Positions 1 to 6,863 of a stretch of 12,895 bases of DNA are shown piece after piece (within the stretch, counting starts at the first letter, position 1; each line of letters opens with the position of its first letter). The DNA is taken from contig CARQVR010000080.1 of the NCBI GenBank assembly GCA_949051815.1, positions 1 through 12,895 on the forward strand, given 5' to 3'. Below the pieces are notes generated by a model that saw nothing but the letters and a program-made list of their open reading frames with translations, was not told the origin of the DNA and searched no databases. Position numbers and translations under genes: made by a program. Origin of the DNA: an uncultured Lachnospiraceae bacterium (GTDB taxonomy: Bacteria > Bacillota > Clostridia > Lachnospirales > Lachnospiraceae).

Positions 1-1237
1 CCTTCACGGGAGAGTAGCCCATGAGCCAGTCGGTGATGGTGTAGTCGTTGTCAAATTCCGCCGTGTTGTCCTTCGGGAAATAAGCCTGAGAGGTGGTGAC
101 ACCCCACTTGTAAGTGCCCTCGTCCGGCTCCAGCTCTCCGGTTAAAATCTGGAGCAGCGTAGTCTTGGCCAGCTCGTTGCCGCCCACAAGCGCGATCTTG
201 TCGTCATGCCCCACAATAAAGGAGAGATTGTCCAGTACTTTTTCTCCGTTTATGGTTTTGCTTAAGCCTTCCACCGTGAGCACTTCGTTGCCGATCTCGC
301 GCTCGGGCCTGAAATCAATGTAAGGATATTTACGGCTGGAAGGACGGATGTCGTCCAGCTCGATTTTTTCAAGGGCGCGCTTTCTGGAAGTGGCCTGCTT
401 GGATTTGCTCGCGTTGGCGGAGAAGCGGGAGATAAACTCCTGCAATTCCTTGATCTGCTCCTCTTTCTTCTTGTTGGCTTCCTTGCGCTGCTTGACGATG
501 AGCTGGCTTGACTCGTACCAGAAATCGTAGTTGCCCGCATAGAGCTGGATTTTTCCGTAGTCGATATCCGCCGTGTGGGTGCAGACTTTATTAAGGAAGT
601 AGCGGTCGTGGGAGACCACGATCACGGTGTTTTCAAAGTTGATCAAAAACTCTTCCAGCCATGCAATGGCGTCTAAGTCCAGATGGTTGGTTGGCTCGTC
701 CAGAAGCAGAATGTCCGGATTGCCGAAAAGCGCCTTGGCCAGAAGCACTTTGACCTTCTCGTTACCGTTTAAGTCCGCCATCTGGTTGTAGTGCAGCTCG
801 GTCCCGACGCCCAGACCGTTTAAGAGCATGGCGGCGTTGGATTCTGCGTCCCAGCCGTCCATCTCCGCAAATTCCGCTTCCAGTTCGCTTGCGCGGATGC
901 CGTCCTCGTCGGAGAAATCTTCCTTGGCGTAGATAGCGTCCTTCTCCTTCATGATCTGATAGAGTCGTTCGTTACCCATGATGACCGTATCCATCACGGG
1001 GTAAGCGTCGTACTTAAAGTGATCCTGCTCCAGAACGGAGAGACGCTGGCCGGGCGTAATGGAAACGTCGCCGTTTGTGGTCTCCAGGACGCCTGAGAGA
1101 ATCTTTAAAAAGGTGGACTTGCCTGCGCCGTTTGCGCCGATCAGTCCGTAGCAGTTGCCTTCAGTGAATTTGATGTTTACGTCCTCAAAGAGGGCCTTTT
1201 TTCCTACGCGTAAGGTTACGTTGTTTGCCTGTATCAT
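1..1237 (-). CDS. ABC-F family ATPase, YkpA/YbiT-like (3' end missing)
   Basis: Soluble ATPase with two tandem ABC domains and no membrane segment; ABC-F proteins act on the ribosome. Translation starts at ATG 1237-1235, preceded by GAGG at good spacing, and runs open to the left edge (412 residues seen; the family is usually about 520-540). Domain 1 has Walker A GANGAGKST (K40) and Walker B followed by DEPTNHLD near residue 180. The linker carries the CTHTADIDYG and GNYDFWYESSQL motifs and an SRFSANASKSKQATSRKRA stretch, which match my memory of YbiT/YkpA. Domain 2 has a degenerate Walker A, GGNELAKTT (residues 352-360), and the domain 1 signature is LNGNE instead of LSGGQ/E. Similar degeneracy occurs, as I recall, in the Clostridial YkpA group. 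It is a likely housekeeping translation factor; nothing here points to the antibiotic-resistance ABC-F subgroups. Diverges from the next gene. Confidence 0.93.
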   Translation of the reverse strand, partial: MIQANNVTLRVGKKALFEDVNIKFTEGNCYGLIGANGAGKSTFLKILSGVLETTNGDVSITPGQRLSVLEQDHFKYDAYPVMDTVIMGNERLYQIMKEKDAIYAKEDFSDEDGIRASELEAEFAEMDGWDAESNAAMLLNGLGVGTELHYNQMADLNGNEKVKVLLAKALFGNPDILLLDEPTNHLDLDAIAWLEEFLINFENTVIVVSHDRYFLNKVCTHTADIDYGKIQLYAGNYDFWYESSQLIVKQRKEANKKKEEQIKELQEFISRFSANASKSKQATSRKRALEKIELDDIRPSSRKYPYIDFRPEREIGNEVLTVEGLSKTINGEKVLDNLSFIVGHDDKIALVGGNELAKTTLLQILTGELEPDEGTYKWGVTTSQAYFPKDNTAEFDNDYTITDWLMGYSPVK

Positions 1238-1286
1238 GTGGAATCCTCATTTTTTCTATATTTTACTTGTTTCGGTTACTCATATC

Positions 1287-1314
1287 ATTATACACAAAGA
1301 GCAGGTTTTTGCAA
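1287..1314 (-). promoter_or_regulatory. Promoter of the ABC-F gene
   Basis: On the minus strand a perfect TATAAT (1292-1287) lies 16 bp downstream of TTGCAA (1314-1309, 4 of 6 matches to TTGACA). The predicted start near 1280 gives a leader of about 43 nt before the ATG at 1237. Sigma-A-type promoter inferred from sequence only. Confidence 0.55.
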
Positions 1315-1440
1315 TGAAAATCGGGGAATACGCATATTTTATCCAGTTCTATGACTTTTTGAAACTTTTCGCTTCTCTGATTCGTATTATTAATATAGAA
1401 GAAACGGAAACGGGCAGCAGGATGGGGAGGGGCAGATATC

Positions 1441-2379
1441 ATGAGCGGGTTTCTATTTACGCCGATGACGCGGTTTTACGCGGAGGCTCTGGAGTATATG
1501 AAAAACGCGGGCGGTCATGGGGAAAGACCGGCGGGTACAAATGAAATAACGGGGACGAACGGAACGTCCGGCATCCCGGGCGGAGGACAAAAGACGCAGA
1601 CGGGCCAGGGTGCGGTTACGGGAAGTTTTGCGGGGACAGTACAGGATCAGCTTGCAAGGAAGGAGCAGAGTGTGGCTGTCGATGCTTACGGGCAGAAAAT
1701 GCAGGCGGCGGGCAGCGTATCCCGGGCGGGGGACCGCGATGAGCAGGCGGTGCAGGCCATGTCCATGGATCAGTATAAGATGTATATTTACCAGAGGATA
1801 TCGGCGCTGCCCACCAGCGCCACCCAGAAATGGGACGCGGTGTCTGTCCAGATCTCGGAGGAAGGTTTTGCGGCCATGAAGGCCGATCCGGCTTATGAGA
1901 AGTGGGTGCTTGACACGCTGCGGCAGGATTTTGCTTTTTATAATCCGTGGAGTCCCTATGCAGGCGGCAGCTACCGGGTGCACTTTTTCGGGGCGACGAA
2001 GGAGGAGTACCGGGGAGAAAGCTTCCAGATGGGATTTCGAAATGGCGGAAAGCATTCGGATTCCGCTAAGAAAAAGAAGCAGAAAAGCTTCTGGGAGAAG
2101 CGGGCCGAGCGGCATAAGATGTACATGGATCTGTCCACGAAGGCATACTATAAGCGGGAGAACGAGCGGGAATACCAGCAGAAGATTGCGCTTGGCAGGA
2201 AAGAGGTGAGCAGCGCGATTCTCAGGCAGCAGGCGATCGAGCGCGCCACAGGTGAGAAGGTGGACCTTGGCGTGAACCCGGATGTGCTGTCGGAAGCGGC
2301 CACGGAGCTTGCACAGAATTATGTGTTTTTCAAGATACCGAGCGCACTGACCAACCCGAAGCCGAAAGTGGGGAAATAA
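1441..2379 (+). CDS. Hypothetical protein, 312 residues, no recognised domain
   Basis: I do not recognise this family with confidence. The ATG at 1441 follows GGGAGGGG at suitable spacing, so the start is well supported. No signal peptide or membrane segment is seen, so it is probably cytoplasmic. Residues about 20-95 are Gly/Thr/Gln-rich and look like a flexible linker. Residues about 107-200 form the compact, probably folded core, starting MSMDQYKMYIYQRISALP and containing the aromatic motifs FAFYNPWSPYAGGSYRVHFF and ATKEEYRGESF. Residues 209-226 are very basic (AKKKKQK then WEKRAERHK), followed by an Arg/Lys/Gln-rich, probably helical stretch to about residue 275. Charge pattern would fit nucleic-acid or surface binding, but that is a guess. 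It stands alone: divergent from the ABC-F gene and convergent with the sensor kinase. Confidence 0.8.
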   Translation: MSGFLFTPMTRFYAEALEYMKNAGGHGERPAGTNEITGTNGTSGIPGGGQKTQTGQGAVTGSFAGTVQDQLARKEQSVAVDAYGQKMQAAGSVSRAGDRDEQAVQAMSMDQYKMYIYQRISALPTSATQKWDAVSVQISEEGFAAMKADPAYEKWVLDTLRQDFAFYNPWSPYAGGSYRVHFFGATKEEYRGESFQMGFRNGGKHSDSAKKKKQKSFWEKRAERHKMYMDLSTKAYYKRENEREYQQKIALGRKEVSSAILRQQAIERATGEKVDLGVNPDVLSEAATELAQNYVFFKIPSALTNPKPKVGK

Positions 2380-2392
2380 TACGCGCAGGTAC

Positions 2393-2421
2393 GGAGAATG
2401 CCCGTATTTTGGGCATTCTCC
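2393..2421. terminator. 11-bp perfect hairpin after the hypothetical gene
   Basis: GGAGAATGCCC (2393-2403) pairs perfectly with GGGCATTCTCC (2411-2421) across a 7-nt loop, 13 nt after the stop codon at 2379. CGCA (2384-2387) and TGCG (2422-2425) could add a short outer helix past a bulge. There is no T-run after it, so intrinsic termination is possible but not clear-cut. It sits between convergent genes, where a bidirectional terminator is expected. Confidence 0.5.
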
Positions 2422-2422
2422 T

Positions 2423-2507
2423 GCGTGAAAGAAGTCTGCAAAGCAGACTTATAGTACTTCTTCGCGAAGCAGCCCTTGCTGCGAGTGATTAGAAGTACTT
2501 TTCACGC
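2423..2507. repeat. Structured intergenic element with three-way-junction fold
   Basis: Outer inverted repeat GCGTGAAA (2423-2430) / TTTCACGC (2500-2507) encloses two arms. Arm 1: AAGTCTGC (2432-2439), loop AAA, GCAGACTT (2443-2450). Arm 2: AGTACTTCT (2453-2461) / AGAAGTACT (2491-2499), with an inner GCAGC-CCTT-GCTGC hairpin (2469-2482) and the palindrome TTCGCGAA (2461-2468). Every helix is perfectly paired. The right end touches the stop codon of the sensor kinase gene (2509-2507). It resembles short palindromic interspersed elements (REP or MITE-like); a role in 3'-end formation for the convergent genes is also possible. Copy number in the genome is unknown from this window. Confidence 0.6.
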
Positions 2508-3811
2508 TATGGCAGCATGACCGTGAACACGCTGCCGCCGCCGGGACGGTCGGTGACGTTTATCGAACCGTGGTGGAGCTTTACAATTTCAGCGGCGATA
2601 GAAAGACCCAGCCCGAAGTGTCCCTTGGCGCTTCGGGATTTTTCTGCCCGGTAAAAGCGGTCGAAAATCTTTTTCTTATCTTCCGTGGGAATCCCCACGC
2701 CGGTATCCGAGACTGTGAGATAGAAACGGTTTTTTTTATGGGAGAGGGACAGCGTGACGCGGCCGCCCTCCGGTGTGTAGCTGAGTGCATTGTGGAGCAG
2801 GATGGAGAGAAGCTGTACGATGCGGTCGGCATCCGCGGTGCAATGCGGCAGGGATTCCTGCGGCAGGGTAATGTCGAGGGACAGCTTTTTTTCGGCAGCG
2901 AGCGGTTCGAACGCCTCGTAGGTGTTGATGAGCAGCGTGTCCAGTTCCACGGGAGCCGGACGGCAGGAAAAGCGCTGCGAGTCGGAAGCGCTCAGGGTCA
3001 GCATATCGTTGACCAGAGAAGCCAGGATGTCTCCTTCCTGTCTGATCGTATCGAGAAAACGGGTCTGTTTTTCCGCATCCGCGTCACGGCAGCATTCGGC
3101 GGCCGAGAGAATTACGGCGAGAGGCGTGCGAAGCTCGTGGGAGGCGGCGGCCACAAATTCGGTCTGTTTCTTCCGGCTCTCAATGACAGGCTGCAGCAGT
3201 TTTCCGGTGAAGAAAAAGGAAAAGAGGGATAAAAGCACAATAGCCGCGATGTCAATGATCAAAAAGCGCAGTCTTTGTCTCGTGATCTGCCCGCGGAGAA
3301 AATCAAGAGGAGAGAGCACCAGAAGCTGCAGGGATGAGGTTCCCCGCTTTAACTCAATGACGCTGACATGAAAAGTCTGCTCTGTTCCATCAGGGTTCAG
3401 AGGAAATTCCACATGACGGCAGGTATTGTAGGAGCTGCCGCTGTATTCCTCCTGAAAGGTATCTGCATAGTCGGATGCACTGATCTCCAGACAGGCGTCC
3501 AGGAGGCTTCGAAATTCAGCCGCCTGTGTTAAATTGGCGAGTCTGTTGTAGAGAAAGGGCATACCGTTGTCCAGCGCGTAAAAGGTATAGCCGCCGCGGG
3601 CCTCCATTTTAGACAGCCATTCCATGGAGATCACGGACTGCTGTTCCAGGCTGGTTACGATGGTATTGATATCGTTCTGAAAAGAACGGAACTGGTTTTC
3701 GTACAGCTCTTTTTCCGAAAGATACAGATAGAGCAGGGACATCACGATCAGTATGGCGGTGGTGATACCGGCGCAGAGCGCCGTCAGATACAGATGCACT
3801 TTTCGAAACAT
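2507..3811 (-). CDS. Membrane sensor histidine kinase (partner of the OmpR-type regulator)
   Basis: Autophosphorylating sensor kinase of 434 residues, predicted to phosphorylate the regulator encoded just upstream. The ATG at 3811 follows GAGGAG at 5 nt. TM1 is at about residues 8-31, TM2 at about 182-204, leaving an extracytoplasmic domain of about 150 residues with no named fold that I recognise. After TM2 there is almost no room for a full HAMP domain before HisKA (FVAAASHELRTP, H225). The ATPase domain is complete: N-box N341, G1 box SDTGVGIP (D369), F-box FDRFYRAEKSR, G2 box HFGLGLSI (G400-L403). The order (regulator, then kinase) is that of VanR/VanS or PhoP/PhoR-like pairs. The signal is unknown; sensing of the cell envelope is a guess from the lipoprotein genes with matching promoter motifs further right. 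Confidence 0.93.
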   Translation of the reverse strand: MFRKVHLYLTALCAGITTAILIVMSLLYLYLSEKELYENQFRSFQNDINTIVTSLEQQSVISMEWLSKMEARGGYTFYALDNGMPFLYNRLANLTQAAEFRSLLDACLEISASDYADTFQEEYSGSSYNTCRHVEFPLNPDGTEQTFHVSVIELKRGTSSLQLLVLSPLDFLRGQITRQRLRFLIIDIAAIVLLSLFSFFFTGKLLQPVIESRKKQTEFVAAASHELRTPLAVILSAAECCRDADAEKQTRFLDTIRQEGDILASLVNDMLTLSASDSQRFSCRPAPVELDTLLINTYEAFEPLAAEKKLSLDITLPQESLPHCTADADRIVQLLSILLHNALSYTPEGGRVTLSLSHKKNRFYLTVSDTGVGIPTEDKKKIFDRFYRAEKSRSAKGHFGLGLSIAAEIVKLHHGSINVTDRPGGGSVFTVMLP

Positions 3812-3916
3812 GATTCTCCTCGTTTCCGTACAGGGCTGTGGAGCGAAGCGACAGACGGGTTACGGACCGGCGCCTGTACAGACCAGACCGGTCAATAGAC
3901 CGCGCGTCAGACAAAG
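3812..3916 (-). other. 105-nt gap inside the regulator-kinase operon
   Basis: Such pairs usually overlap or nearly touch, so the gap is long. It holds a 7-bp inverted repeat GTACAGG (3828-3834) / CCTGTAC (3873-3879) and a competing 6-bp pair GACCGG (3865-3870) / CCGGTC (3888-3893). Neither is followed by a T-run. I see no convincing promoter; the kinase ribosome binding site lies at the far end. A weak attenuation or processing signal is possible. Confidence 0.3.
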
Positions 3917-4594
3917 TCACGCAGGCTCTGTCAGGGCGTAGCCCACGCCGCGGACTGTTTTCAGGCTCAGGCGGCTGCCGACTGTTTTCAGCCGTCTGCG
4001 CAGAAAATGGATGTAGTTGTCCAGATTGCCCTCCTCCACATCGCTGTCAGGCCCCCAGACTTTCAGGAGCAGATGACTTCTGGAGAGGGTGGCGCCGCCG
4101 CTTTTCATGAAGGCTTCCAGAAGCGCGGATTCCCGTCTGGACAGTGTACAACTGCCAACAGGCCCGCTCAGCCGGTTTTCGGCGGGCAGCCAGACAATGT
4201 CTGCACAGGAGAGGGTTTCCTCGTCCACAATGCGGTGCGGCCTTCTGGCCACACAGCGGATTCTTGCCAAAAGCTCTTCCAGTGCAAAGGGTTTCACGAG
4301 ATAATCGTCCGCTCCCAGATCAAGCCCTTCCACTTTATCGGAAAGGGTACCGAGGGCGGTAATTAAAATCACGGGCGTGGAAATGCCTTTTTCCCGCAGG
4401 GCGGCAAGCACATGAGTACCCTCCATACAGGGCAGCATACGGTCTAAAAGAATAATATCGTAGATATTCTGTTCCCCATAGAAGAGGGCGTCCTCCCCGT
4501 CAAAGCAGGCGTCCACGATAAAGCCGGCCTGTGTCAGCCCGTAGACGAGCGTCTCATTCAGTTTTGCATCATCTTCTGCAAGCAGTATACGCAT
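3917..4594 (-). CDS. OmpR/PhoB-family response regulator
   Basis: DNA-binding response regulator of 225 residues, the usual length for the family. Receiver domain: acidic pair D8/D9, phosphoacceptor D51 (LLDRMLP), T79 and K101 (VKPF), so the phosphorylation site is intact. Winged-helix output domain, about residues 130-222, with the LSRRESALLEAF stretch, a recognition helix near NLDNYIHFLRRRLK (190-203) and the terminal KTVRGVGYAL. ATG 4594 follows AAGGAAG at 8 nt. It is first in a minus-strand operon with the sensor kinase and diverges from the hybrid kinase genes. A promoter with TTTAGAGATT and an extended -10 lies upstream and resembles the promoters of the two lipoprotein genes at the right, so I infer autoregulation and control of those genes; not proven. 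Confidence 0.95.
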   Translation of the reverse strand: MRILLAEDDAKLNETLVYGLTQAGFIVDACFDGEDALFYGEQNIYDIILLDRMLPCMEGTHVLAALREKGISTPVILITALGTLSDKVEGLDLGADDYLVKPFALEELLARIRCVARRPHRIVDEETLSCADIVWLPAENRLSGPVGSCTLSRRESALLEAFMKSGGATLSRSHLLLKVWGPDSDVEEGNLDNYIHFLRRRLKTVGSRLSLKTVRGVGYALTEPA

Positions 4595-4641
4595 GTCGGT
4601 TTCTTCCTTAAAATTAAGATATATCTGCGGTGTCTACACGT

Positions 4642-4675
4642 ATTTTAACACATAATTCTTGAAAAAATCTCTAAA
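4642..4675 (-). promoter_or_regulatory. Regulator promoter with candidate operator repeats
   Basis: On the minus strand: TTTAGAGATT (4675-4666), then TTTTCAAGAA (4665-4656, 7 of 10 matches to the last repeat of the 11255 gene), then TG (4650-4649) and TAAAAT (4647-4642), an extended -10. The second repeat starts 18 bp before the -10, the same phasing as at the two lipoprotein promoters. Predicted start near 4635, leader about 41 nt. The third, outermost repeat is not recognisable here. Confidence 0.5.
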
Positions 4676-4701
4676 TGCTTTTCTTTTTTCAGATATGATT
4701 G

Positions 4702-4720
4702 TATAATCATTCTGGGAGGA
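4702..4720 (+). promoter_or_regulatory. -10 element and ribosome binding site of the first hybrid kinase
   Basis: A perfect TATAAT (4702-4707) lies just before GGGAGGA (4714-4720); TATGAT at 4694-4699 is an alternative -10. The best -35 at 17 bp is a poor TTTTCT (4679-4684). The Shine-Dalgarno is 7 nt from GTG 4727 but directly abuts GTG 4721, so 4727 is the better start. Confidence 0.45.
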
Positions 4721-4726
4721 GTGACA

Positions 4727-6814
4727 GTGAAACCACAAGGAGATAAATTGGAATGGACGATCAGCTTTAACGAGCAGACGCTGCCCGTTATCGATCAGAT
4801 CTCGGGGGCAATGCCCGGCGGTTTTTTTATTTACCATGCGGACGGGGATGAAGAGCTGATTTATATAAATGATGCTATGCTGCGGATTTTCGGCTGTGAC
4901 ACGCTGGAGGAGTTTAAGGAGCTGACGGGTTACACATTCAGGGGACTGGTTCACCCCGAGGACATCGACGCGGTGGAGAAAAGCATCGGGACACAGATCG
5001 CGCACAGTGGTGAGAACCTTGATTATGTGGAATACCGGATTGTCCGAAGGGACGGCACGGTGCGCTGGGTAGAGGATTACGGACACTTTGTGCATACCGA
5101 CACTTACGGCGATATTTTCTATGTCTTTATACAGGACGCAACGGAACGGATGCAGCGGCGGATGGCGGAGCTTGAGCGGGTGAACGAGGCGCTCTACACG
5201 GCGCGCCTGCGGGAGGATTATTTTAAGAGAGCGCTTCTCTATAACGCGGTATCTTTTTTGGAAATCAATCTGACGAGGGACGAATTTATTTCGGCCTCCG
5301 TGCTGAACGAAGAGGGACGGGTGCAGAACCTGTTCACCTATATGGGGATTACTCCCTTTGAAAAGTATTCTGACTTTACCCGGTTCTGGGCGGATTTTAC
5401 GGAGGCCGGAGAGCTGGAAGATTACAGCCGTTTCTTCGATATAGAAAGACTGATCCGGTGTTATGAAAAGGGAGAGCGGCAGCAGGTTTATGACAGCTGG
5501 GTGACAGATATGTACGGCAGGAAACGGCTGAGCCATTATCTGTTTTTTCTGAATAAGAATGAGCATACAGGCGACGTCATTGCGCTCTCTGTATCCAGAG
5601 ACATTACGGAACAGGTGGAGCGGCAGTCGCTTTTAAAGTCCGCGCTGCGGCAGGCGGAAACGGAAAGGCTTGCCAGAAATACGTTCTTTGCGAACATGTC
5701 TCACGACATAAGGACACCGCTGAATGCCATTATCGGGTATGCGGAGCTTCTAAAGGGCTGCGTCGGAGATCCGGGAAAAGTGGGCGAGTGCATAGAGAAG
5801 ATTCATTTTTCGGGAGAGGAGCTTCTGGCGGTGTTTGAGGAGTTCCTGAAAGATAATCTGAACGAGCCTGCAAGGGCGGAGCTGACGGAGCGGGAGTACC
5901 ATCTTGGCGAGCTTTTGCGGGAGGTGGAGAAAAGAGCCGAACAGCCGATTAAGGCGAAACGGATTGCCTTTCGTATGGATAAATCGCACATTACCCATCT
6001 TTCGGTGGAGGTCGATTACATAAGGCTGCGGGAAATCTTAAATCAGCTTCTGGACAATGCCATTAAATATACGCAGGCAGAGGGACAGGTGAGTCTGACT
6101 GTCAGGGAGAGCGCGGGTGACGGTAAAGGCTCGGGGATGTACCTCTTTATTATTGAAGATAACGGATGCGGGATTCCGGCGGATCAGCTTGAGTCGATTT
6201 TCCATCCGTCCAGACAGAAGAAATGCGCGGTCTATAACGGGATGCCGGGCGTAGGTCTGCCGGTAGTGAAAAGCTACGTAGAGACGATGGGCGGCAGTAT
6301 TGAAGTGGAGAGCAGAGTCGGCGGGGGCAGTGTCTTTACGGTGAGACTTCCCATCAAATATCCGGTGAGAGCGTCCTTTATGGAGCACGAGAGCGCGGCG
6401 GACGGATTGCAGGGCGCGGAGGAAGCGAAAAGATGCATACTGCTGGCGGAAGATAACGGCATTAACAGGGAGATCGAGGAGGAGCTTCTCAAAAATCTCG
6501 GTTACCGGGTAGAGACAGCATGTGACGGTGTGAGCGCCTATGAGTTTTTAAAAAATGCCGAACCGGGAAAATATGCGCTGGTGCTGATGGATATACAGAT
6601 GCCGGGCATGGACGGTTACGAGACGGCGCGGGCGATCCGCAGATTGGAGAACGAGGCGCTTTCTAAGATACCGATTATCGCCCTTTCTTCAGATGCCATG
6701 GAAGGGGACAGGGAAAAGTCGCTTAAGGCGGGGATGAACGAGCATTTCACAAAGCCCATAGACATAGAGGCGCTGCAGGAATTGATTGACAGGATTTTGA
6801 AAGAGAGAGTATAA
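4727..6814 (+). CDS. Soluble hybrid histidine kinase (PAS, PAS-like, HisKA, HATPase, REC)
   Basis: Cytoplasmic hybrid kinase of 695 residues, no membrane segment. Start GTG 4727 chosen because GGAGG lies 7 nt upstream; GTG 4721 touches the Shine-Dalgarno. Residues about 16-142 form a PAS fold of the PAS_3 type (HPEDIDAVEKS, RRDGTVRWVEDYG). Residues about 165-300 form a second PAS-like module that begins FLEINLTRD and ends VSRDITEQVERQ; its counterpart occurs in the next gene. HisKA carries MSHDIRTPLNAIIGY (H326). ATPase domain: N444, D478 in EDNGCGIP, but the G2 box reads GMPGVGLPVV instead of the usual GxGLGL. Receiver: E575/D576, D622 (LMDIQMP), S654 at the usual Thr position, K676. No HPt or output domain, so the phosphate must pass to a protein encoded elsewhere. 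Probably co-transcribed with the next kinase (49-nt gap). Confidence 0.93.
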   Translation: MKPQGDKLEWTISFNEQTLPVIDQISGAMPGGFFIYHADGDEELIYINDAMLRIFGCDTLEEFKELTGYTFRGLVHPEDIDAVEKSIGTQIAHSGENLDYVEYRIVRRDGTVRWVEDYGHFVHTDTYGDIFYVFIQDATERMQRRMAELERVNEALYTARLREDYFKRALLYNAVSFLEINLTRDEFISASVLNEEGRVQNLFTYMGITPFEKYSDFTRFWADFTEAGELEDYSRFFDIERLIRCYEKGERQQVYDSWVTDMYGRKRLSHYLFFLNKNEHTGDVIALSVSRDITEQVERQSLLKSALRQAETERLARNTFFANMSHDIRTPLNAIIGYAELLKGCVGDPGKVGECIEKIHFSGEELLAVFEEFLKDNLNEPARAELTEREYHLGELLREVEKRAEQPIKAKRIAFRMDKSHITHLSVEVDYIRLREILNQLLDNAIKYTQAEGQVSLTVRESAGDGKGSGMYLFIIEDNGCGIPADQLESIFHPSRQKKCAVYNGMPGVGLPVVKSYVETMGGSIEVESRVGGGSVFTVRLPIKYPVRASFMEHESAADGLQGAEEAKRCILLAEDNGINREIEEELLKNLGYRVETACDGVSAYEFLKNAEPGKYALVLMDIQMPGMDGYETARAIRRLENEALSKIPIIALSSDAMEGDREKSLKAGMNEHFTKPIDIEALQELIDRILKERV

Positions 6815-6820
6815 ATAGAG

Positions 6821-6836
6821 GGGCAGGAGCCTGCCC
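6821..6836 (+). other. Small hairpin between the two hybrid kinase genes
   Basis: GGGCAG (6821-6826), loop GAGC, CTGCCC (6831-6836): a 6-bp GC-rich stem just after the stop codon at 6814. Only a short TTTT (6843-6846) follows at a distance, so it may weaken but probably does not stop read-through into the next gene. Confidence 0.4.
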
Positions 6837-6863
6837 GATACGTTTTGGAGGGAATATTTAAAG

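Noticed and set aside
1155..1544. 129-codon plus-strand ORF crossing the ABC-F start and the intergenic region
   Set aside because: It overlaps the ABC-F N-terminus, both promoters and the start of the next gene; no ribosome binding site supports it.
1453..2115. 220-codon minus-strand ORF
   Set aside because: It is antisense to the hypothetical gene that has a good Shine-Dalgarno; the translation is Arg/His/Leu-rich without motifs.
3609..3920. 103-codon minus-strand ORF starting in a 4-nt overlap with the regulator stop
   Set aside because: It has no ribosome binding site, runs into the well-supported sensor kinase in another frame, and its Arg/Ser-rich translation looks like an out-of-frame shadow.
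4634..5566. 310-codon minus-strand ORF
   Set aside because: It lies antisense to the hybrid kinase PAS region, which has clear domain motifs, and its own translation shows no recognisable features.
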